DNA of 64,000 nucleotides from NCBI RefSeq assembly GCF_902463975.1, contig NZ_CABQHJ010000005.1, positions 31,510 through 95,509 of the forward strand. The letters are read 5' to 3'. The notes beneath the pieces are model-generated. The model had not been told where the DNA came from. It searched no databases and worked only from the letters and a program-made list of their open reading frames with translations. The position numbers and the translations under genes were made by a program. Below are positions 61,201-64,000 of this stretch, in pieces. Origin of the DNA: Phascolarctobacterium_A sp902463975. Its GTDB lineage: Bacteria > Bacillota > Negativicutes > Acidaminococcales > Acidaminococcaceae. How positions within the stretch are numbered: the first letter of the stretch is position 1; each line of letters starts with the position of its first letter.

Positions 61201-64000
61201 GGCAAGGCAACGCTGAATGTTGGCCTGAGTGACGTATACCGCACCTATGGCAATGCAAAGATTACCAATGGCAGTTACAGTGCAGGCAACATCACCGGTC
61301 TGGTAAACGGTGATAACTACAATGCCAATGACTTTAGGGTTACAGTCAACAGCGATGGCGCAATTGCTGGCGTAACAGGCGACAGGGTAACGAATGACCA
61401 TGGCGACTATACCTGGAGTGGTACTGTAGAAGCTAATAATGCAGGCTTGAATAAGAACTACGATTTGGTAGTGAATGCAAATGGTAAGTCGTATGTAGAC
61501 AAGGCACAGCTGAACGTAAGCCTGAACGATGTAGTACGCACCTATGGTAATGCAACGATTACTAGCGGCGGTTATGGCGTAAGCGGTATTACCGGTCTGG
61601 TAAATGGTGATAGCTATAATGCCGGCGATGTTAAGGTAACAGTTACTGGCGATGGCGCCTTGACCGGCAATACTGAAGGCAAGGTTACTAACAATGCCGG
61701 CGATTATACCTGGAGCGGTACAGCAACAACAGATAATGCAGGATTGGGCAAAAACTATAATTTGGTAGTAACTGCAAATGGCAAATCTACGGTTGAAAAG
61801 GCAATGCTGAATGTTGGCCTGAGTGACGTAGTACGCACCTACGGTAATGCAGCGATTACCAGTGGCGCTTACAGCGCAGGCAACATCACCGGTCTGGTAA
61901 ACGGCGACAGCTATAATGCCGGCGATGTTAAGGTAACAGTTACTGGCGACGGCGCAACTGATGGCGTAAGTGGTAGCAAGGTAACGAACGATGCAGGTAA
62001 CTATGAGTGGACAGGCAGCGCAAGCACTACAAATGCAGGCTTGGACAAGAACTATAATCTTGTAGTGAAAGGCAATGGCAAGTCTAAAGTTGAAAAGGCA
62101 ACGCTGAATGTTGGCCTGAACGACGTAGTACGTACCTATGGTAATGCAACGATTACCAGCGGCGGTTACAGCGCAAGTAATATCACTGGTCTGGTAAACG
62201 GCGACAGCTATAAAGCCGGCGATGTTAAGGTAACAGTTACTGGCGATGGCGCGCTGACAGGCAATACAGAAGGAAAAGTAACAAACGATGCTGGCGATTA
62301 TAGCTGGAGCGGTACTTTGACAGCAGATAATGCTGGTTTGGACAAAAACTATAAGCTTGTAGTAACTGCAAATGGCAAGTCTAAAGTAGAAAAGGCAACG
62401 CTGAATGTTGGCCTGAACGACGTAGTACGTACATATGGTAATGCAACGATTACTAGCGGCGGTTACAGCGCAAGCAAGATCACCGGACTGGTAAACGGCG
62501 ACAGCTATAATGCAAGCGATGTTAAGGTAACAGTTACTGGCGATGGCGCACTGACAGGCGCAAGCACTGGCAAGGTAACAAACGATGCTGGCGATTATAG
62601 CTGGAGCGGTACTTTGACAGCAGATAATGCTGGTTTGGACAAAAACTATAAGCTTGTAGTAACTGCAAATGGCAAGTCTAAAGTAGAAAAGGCAACGCTG
62701 AATGTTGGCCTGAACGACGTAGTACGTACATATGGTAATGCAACGATTACTAGCGGCGGTTACAGCGCAAGCGGTATCACCGGACTGGTAAACGGCGACA
62801 GCTATAAAGCAAGTGATGTTAAGGTAACAGTTACTGGCGATGGTGCACTGACAGGCAATACAGAAGGAAAAGTAACAAACGATGCTGGCGATTATAGCTG
62901 GAGCGGTACTTTGACAGCAGATAATGCTGGTTTGGACAAAAACTATAAGCTTGTAGTAACTGCAAATGGCAAGTCTAAAGTAGAAAAGGCAACGCTGAAT
63001 GTTGGCCTGAACGACGTAGTACGTACATATGGTAATGCAACGATTACTAGCGGCGGTTACAGCGCAAGCGGTATCACCGGACTGGTAAACGGCGACAGCT
63101 ATAAAGCAAGTGATGTTAAGGTAACAGTTACTGGCGATGGTGCACTGACAGGCAATACAGAAGGCAAAGTAACAAACGATGCCGGCGATTATACTTGGAG
63201 CGGTACAGCAACAACAGATAATGCAGGCTTGGATAAGAACTATAATTTGGTAGTAACTGCAAATGGCAAGTCTAAAGTAGAAAAGGCAACGCTGAAAGTT
63301 GGTCTGAACGATGTAGTACGTACCTATGGTAATGCAACGATTACCAGCGGCGGTTACAGCGCAGGCAACATTACCGGTCTGGTAAATGGTGATAGCTATG
63401 ACGCAAGCGCAATCACAGTAAACAAGACAAGTGACGGTGCAATTGCTGGCGTAAGCGGCAGCAGGGTTACTAACGATGCAGGTAAATATGAGTGGACAGG
63501 CAGCGCAAGCACTACAAATGCAGGCTTGGACAAGAACTATAATTTGGTAGTAACTGCAAATGGCAAGTCTAAAGTAGAAAAGGCCAACCTCGTAGTAAAT
63601 CTGAACGACATCACCCGCGTTTACGGTAACCTGGATGCTAAGGACTACAGCAACGCATTCACCTTTGGTAACAATGCAGGCTTAGTCAATGGTGATAACG
63701 GTCTGGTAATCAATGCTAACAAAGATGGCGCAATTACCGGCGGTACTCTCACCAATGTAGAGAAGACTAACAACGTAGGCAGCTACGAGTGGAATGGTAC
63801 TGCCAGCGGTGTAGATAACCTGAACACTAACTACGATGTAACAGTTAACGCAGGCAAGTCCGACGTAACGAAGGCTAACCTCGTAGTAAATCTGAACGAT
63901 ATCACCCGCGTTTATGGTAATCTTGATGCTAAGGATTACAGCAAAGCATTCACCTTTGGTAACAATGCAGGCTTAGTCAATGGTGATAACGGTCTGGTAA
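52294..64000 (+). CDS. Giant two-partner secretion exoprotein (filamentous haemagglutinin-like), 3' end outside
   Basis: The frame is open from ATG 52294 (ribosome site AAGGGAG) to the window end: at least 3902 residues. It starts with a signal peptide (about 1-32, ending WVASAAG) and a TPS secretion domain (about 35-200) with NPNG at 138-141, the hallmark recognised by the POTRA domains. Long stretches of GLUG-type repeats follow (xVGGIVGxNxG; about 370-1200 and 1650-2430), separated by a non-GLUG beta-helix part. From about 2545 come MBG-type repeats of 99 residues. It is probably a fibrous adhesin. Open frames on the other strand here are shadows of the repeats. Confidence 0.92.
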   Translation, partial: MKQKDSLNKRLNTRLASLVMLSVLSVPWVASAAGNSVVANNMLPGNGQQGNVIAGKIEGGFNGSWTQGNQMNLHQTTQNAIVTWDSFSIGANASVTIRGDHNNFNMLNYVTGSESSQIYGKLNSYVGDKQGGNIYLVNPNGVQICNSAEINVGSLHIANKKIDNITTWTENTDIANALKQSKAMTNAELMSLGYINANKLVFEGERVVIDMDRLSGLDTTKADALTIVSQPYDGKSFNDNRKYDIVLGSSTPKSEKAKKWGEYIEFADNVTGDRLQGTVQAGNPDAPNQSITEFFTYRWIKDGKELEKIGEETGWGMGDHYALRYSIDLTGSDQTPIGATADNAFKGKFDGLDNSIFGLSINNSANSKGDATGLFGFTDGAIMGNVTLIAGSDSVSIQGGTTDTGAFIGHAVNTTVKGVNSTLKVSGKNNVGGIIGYAKEDRSLTYNFADPAGSVQPDSRSNELSNLTNTGNVSGVTNVGGLVGYMDGGKLSNDEENRAQYKGSYNLGKITGIDKGTDYSSNIGGLIGKAENATVSGTKNTLINYNTVEGGYNVGGIVGNAANTTVANASNEGIVKANGFTFDSYIYHTDYQSWKNYGTDMHEVKVRAANVGGIVGNSSAGSELKDVTNKADVSSALVKKSTNQDNPSGFDHYAAGNVGGIVGRAEDSNITNANNVESNIRGAMNVGGIAGYFGSTDVNNQEKKDYRILNAINNGGDIMATGGINENGGFTYEITRNDYNTQNNEKYITGNIGGIAGYLYGAPVRIQAAGNRGDVHTEADTSKRTAQAANVGGIVGKIDMPKATNSDGNVLTDDERLAIIKSDTSAAGNSGYANAVVSSSYNTGNVKGYTNIGGIGGFAYNGSIAASYNVGDIKTTRLNAQGTTPINMGGILGDSTEQANGRIIIYDTYNKGTIGDSSYTTYGRHVGGIVGRLSGIVEKSYNNGDIYNGYNVVGGIAGYWYSGYLKNVFNTGNITVYNKSNTDSQVGGIVGSVDLNGGNKSCGEIEDMSIANAYNLGSLRSFKFTNNKCNVVGGILGATYTWPSSFNPGSNHKLNISNAYTMGNLYVDNYFVGDIVGAFPKNTRSNVTFKNVYYIRPQTDNGYIDLTTPPSNIPGITIQQNAKVINYNELADMSKWGDFGFSKQTHGTITGATDDNWRMSNGASLPMLNAFLSGSHKYFSQDSNWQAFMKDNEGANVQYGTAYDPLLTIITTKKDLSFNWSDMDLKNNGSLAVFGLHDTATNLNYTPGLTLNNVEITNSTHIFGGTIYSDGLLELNAKDDLKDGLRFGMDSKLYGSDVVLNTNSSMELSGSVIATGNHNELSNFDPEKSLQHGININAADLTVYGKLITMGDEKESTHVIVPGINYGYGNSLGLDKENVSDQNKAMTSQGMTHAYYLKTNTAKTGDITINTMENTLENGTYMSGSANLLYGNYKKGKLETKGNLTVSSSGNILVDSDLDVAGSINLGGAEVPDGSGDVYVNDITLDLSNIGGELKGNDKVKALHKFIDAHSTEATGIYGNNNSEYTDDKRSMKITFDLWDDNYEVGGVTGNLNYTKYDLTEDGTTTVTLIDKLKNLYVESAGTKYNESNIRNVIYAWISNANELNSLQRVAEKLTDRDALSYNYVLKNDIDASGLVDANGKSTYNTIGRGDIEFTGTFDGNGHTIVGLQANGGLFGKLGTGAVVKNVNISSSVFTGKNTGDSVGAVAAENNGGTISNISGYGNTVKGNGGYIGGLVGKNYGGITNSDDQSTVIAGANTVAGGIAGVNAGTFDWDTFVAKVGYIDNVQSNSAVTTAGLTAGQYASNLGGIVGINEMHPFISGLGPALDTDIDNVSAHGVTGKSGSTKISGGIVGTNNGKLTNVYNESIIHGFEAIGGIAGTNVMLDPEDWSAKQATLENIANAVEIIGDAGSQNVGGLVGMQDHASANQGRNTGAITGCTNVGGMVGYNTADSYLNNLENSPQATITGITNVGGIAGVNEGEISADDQMNLVNSGEIYGWHNVGGIAGKNSGKIDNVNSNINLYVIDKETRNALKGSTDIATNAQFFGGVTGENVGIITNATNRARVDAAQASYVGGIVGKNTQDSDKVGQLLGMGNSNEGFVIGKNYVGGVIGKNEVAITGTATQSVGIVNSGTVIATAGGAGGIIGENSADITHVIMKNEGEVHGNASIEGSKEENGTGGIIGVNADGANISNSSLMNRVNGNVSGVANVGGIIGINHGVITGGRDAKDNYYKYQIYNNGTIQAGSYNATNGTITAFAGENIGGLLGNNSGTLTAGYNTGVVDAGQSSNVGGIAGTNSGTLDQVFNSVVTVTKTATGETDAEGRKLYNYTYTDGGAISGASNVGGIVGSNKAGGKLSNAYSSTAVAGVSNVANIVGSNAGQVSNIYGYAENGNTNVNGSNVSNSYIIKKDGTLAENGNDAKKLGSYDFDDKDKTWKLYDKRTNPLLKVFLTKVTVADDLPKGWVYDATNHLDIHGWIENGKLTTNDPANDAFKAYKNNNSLLQGEELKNVDTYSSWLWSGQIASGGEVGPNNLGYDFTVGDITVTKKVLNVTGNTVNRTYGDLLKKHDYALSINGFDGFNDAMKAELDGKVTITDSQDTIQNSKDTGIITVGDEKRTKDKGAYNWHAGVKLDESLIGNYEFINDGESSTTTTVHGVSNVLARKVYLNNINANLTYGSNDAINNHINGVVSIKDLANAIVYGDNVKLADGAVVNVKDGSSYATNKGGRNTADAGTYDNSLKIDNAALTGDASKLGNYELVNDATGSITVDQATMHVKLNDVERTYGNTALINGTAYGVNSLLGNVNGDNYAAGDVTINKVTGDGALTGASTGKVTNDADDAYTWNANVVTANDKLKQNYKLVVDDGASVVKQATLQVSLNDVVRTYGNATITSGGYSASGIEGLVNGDNYDASAITVNKTSDGAIAGVSGSKVTNDAGGYTWSGTLTTDNAALKNNYKLELKGDGKSVVGKATLNVGLSDVYRTYGNAKITNGSYSAGNITGLVNGDNYNANDFRVTVNSDGAIAGVTGDRVTNDHGDYTWSGTVEANNAGLNKNYDLVVNANGKSYVDKAQLNVSLNDVVRTYGNATITSGGYGVSGITGLVNGDSYNAGDVKVTVTGDGALTGNTEGKVTNNAGDYTWSGTATTDNAGLGKNYNLVVTANGKSTVEKAMLNVGLSDVVRTYGNAAITSGAYSAGNITGLVNGDSYNAGDVKVTVTGDGATDGVSGSKVTNDAGNYEWTGSASTTNAGLDKNYNLVVKGNGKSKVEKATLNVGLNDVVRTYGNATITSGGYSASNITGLVNGDSYKAGDVKVTVTGDGALTGNTEGKVTNDAGDYSWSGTLTADNAGLDKNYKLVVTANGKSKVEKATLNVGLNDVVRTYGNATITSGGYSASKITGLVNGDSYNASDVKVTVTGDGALTGASTGKVTNDAGDYSWSGTLTADNAGLDKNYKLVVTANGKSKVEKATLNVGLNDVVRTYGNATITSGGYSASGITGLVNGDSYKASDVKVTVTGDGALTGNTEGKVTNDAGDYSWSGTLTADNAGLDKNYKLVVTANGKSKVEKATLNVGLNDVVRTYGNATITSGGYSASGITGLVNGDSYKASDVKVTVTGDGALTGNTEGKVTNDAGDYTWSGTATTDNAGLDKNYNLVVTANGKSKVEKATLKVGLNDVVRTYGNATITSGGYSAGNITGLVNGDSYDASAITVNKTSDGAIAGVSGSRVTNDAGKYEWTGSASTTNAGLDKNYNLVVTANGKSKVEKANLVVNLNDITRVYGNLDAKDYSNAFTFGNNAGLVNGDNGLVINANKDGAITGGTLTNVEKTNNVGSYEWNGTASGVDNLNTNYDVTVNAGKSDVTKANLVVNLNDITRVYGNLDAKDYSKAFTFGNNAGLVNGDNGLV
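59930..64000 (+). repeat. Tandem MBG-type repeat array
   Basis: About 13 in-frame units lie within the exoprotein, each opening with a strand such as ATLNVGLNDVVRTYGNATIT. Early units (59930-60900) are diverged and of uneven length. From about 60905 the period is 297 bp (99 residues), with starts near 61202, 61499, 61796, 62093, 62389, 62686, 62983 and 63280. The units between 62390 and 63280 are almost identical at the base level. From 63580 a different subtype (ANLVVNLNDITRVYGN, 294 bp) begins and continues past the window. Confidence 0.9.

Noticed and set aside
60905..63580. Regular repeats as a possible CRISPR array
   Set aside because: The 297-bp period is in frame, translates to MBG-type units and has no short repeat/unique spacer pattern.

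Overview
The window looks like a chromosome segment of a diderm (outer-membrane-bearing) Firmicute of the class Negativicutes. The housekeeping genes are Firmicute-like: PolC, MutS2, a CcpN-like repressor with its PPDK regulator, HemZ, and a pyrH-frr-uppS-cdsA-dxr-rseP-ispG-proS-polC order. The last third encodes true outer-membrane proteins: three autotransporters and a two-partner secretion pair. A gut member near the Acidaminococcaceae is a guess; genus cannot be fixed from the sequence alone.

Layout. (1) 1-8133: one tight + strand run with relA/spoT (cut by the left edge), dtd, a metallo-beta-lactamase hydrolase, an AI-2E family transporter, hemZ, hisS and aspS, closed by a strong terminator. 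(2) 8220-9172: a 6S RNA gene, then a RelB/DinJ-type antitoxin and RelE/ParE-type toxin with a palindromic operator over their promoter. (3) 9190-12095: rarA, then the overlapping ccpN-like and ppsR genes; ppsR has no ATG, GTG or TTG start. (4) 12210-18606: a small unknown gene, mutS2, an aminotransferase, a TGS-type nucleoside kinase, and a convergent ECF S-component gene on the - strand. (5) 18822-33524: pyrH, frr, a small unknown gene, a 2[4Fe-4S] ferredoxin, the isoprenoid/lipid block, proS, mgtC-like, a REP-like hairpin, a PolC that lacks its proofreading exonuclease, a DUF3783 protein, YajQ and YkvA/DUF1232. (6) 34006-39079: a compact operon of a beta-CASP-like metallo-hydrolase, a divergent GrpE-like protein and a large Hsp70-like protein with a C-terminal extension of about 300 residues. 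This is the best candidate for an undescribed system. (7) 39187-64000: a surface-protein region with three autotransporters, an AAA/PD-(D/E)XK gene on the - strand, and an FhaC/FhaB-type pair whose exoprotein runs off the right edge after at least 3902 residues.

The clearest regulatory observation is in region 7. Four promoters carry a homopolymeric G tract (7, 9, 8 and 8 G) between the -35 and the extended -10 box. Three stand before the autotransporters and one before the two-partner secretion genes. Tract slippage would change the -35/-10 spacing, so the surface proteins are probably phase variable independently of one another. The first two autotransporters also share 619 identical nucleotides at their 3' ends, a sign of gene conversion, and the exoprotein ends in an array of nearly identical 297-bp MBG-type repeats. 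Together these suggest a locus that changes the cell surface.
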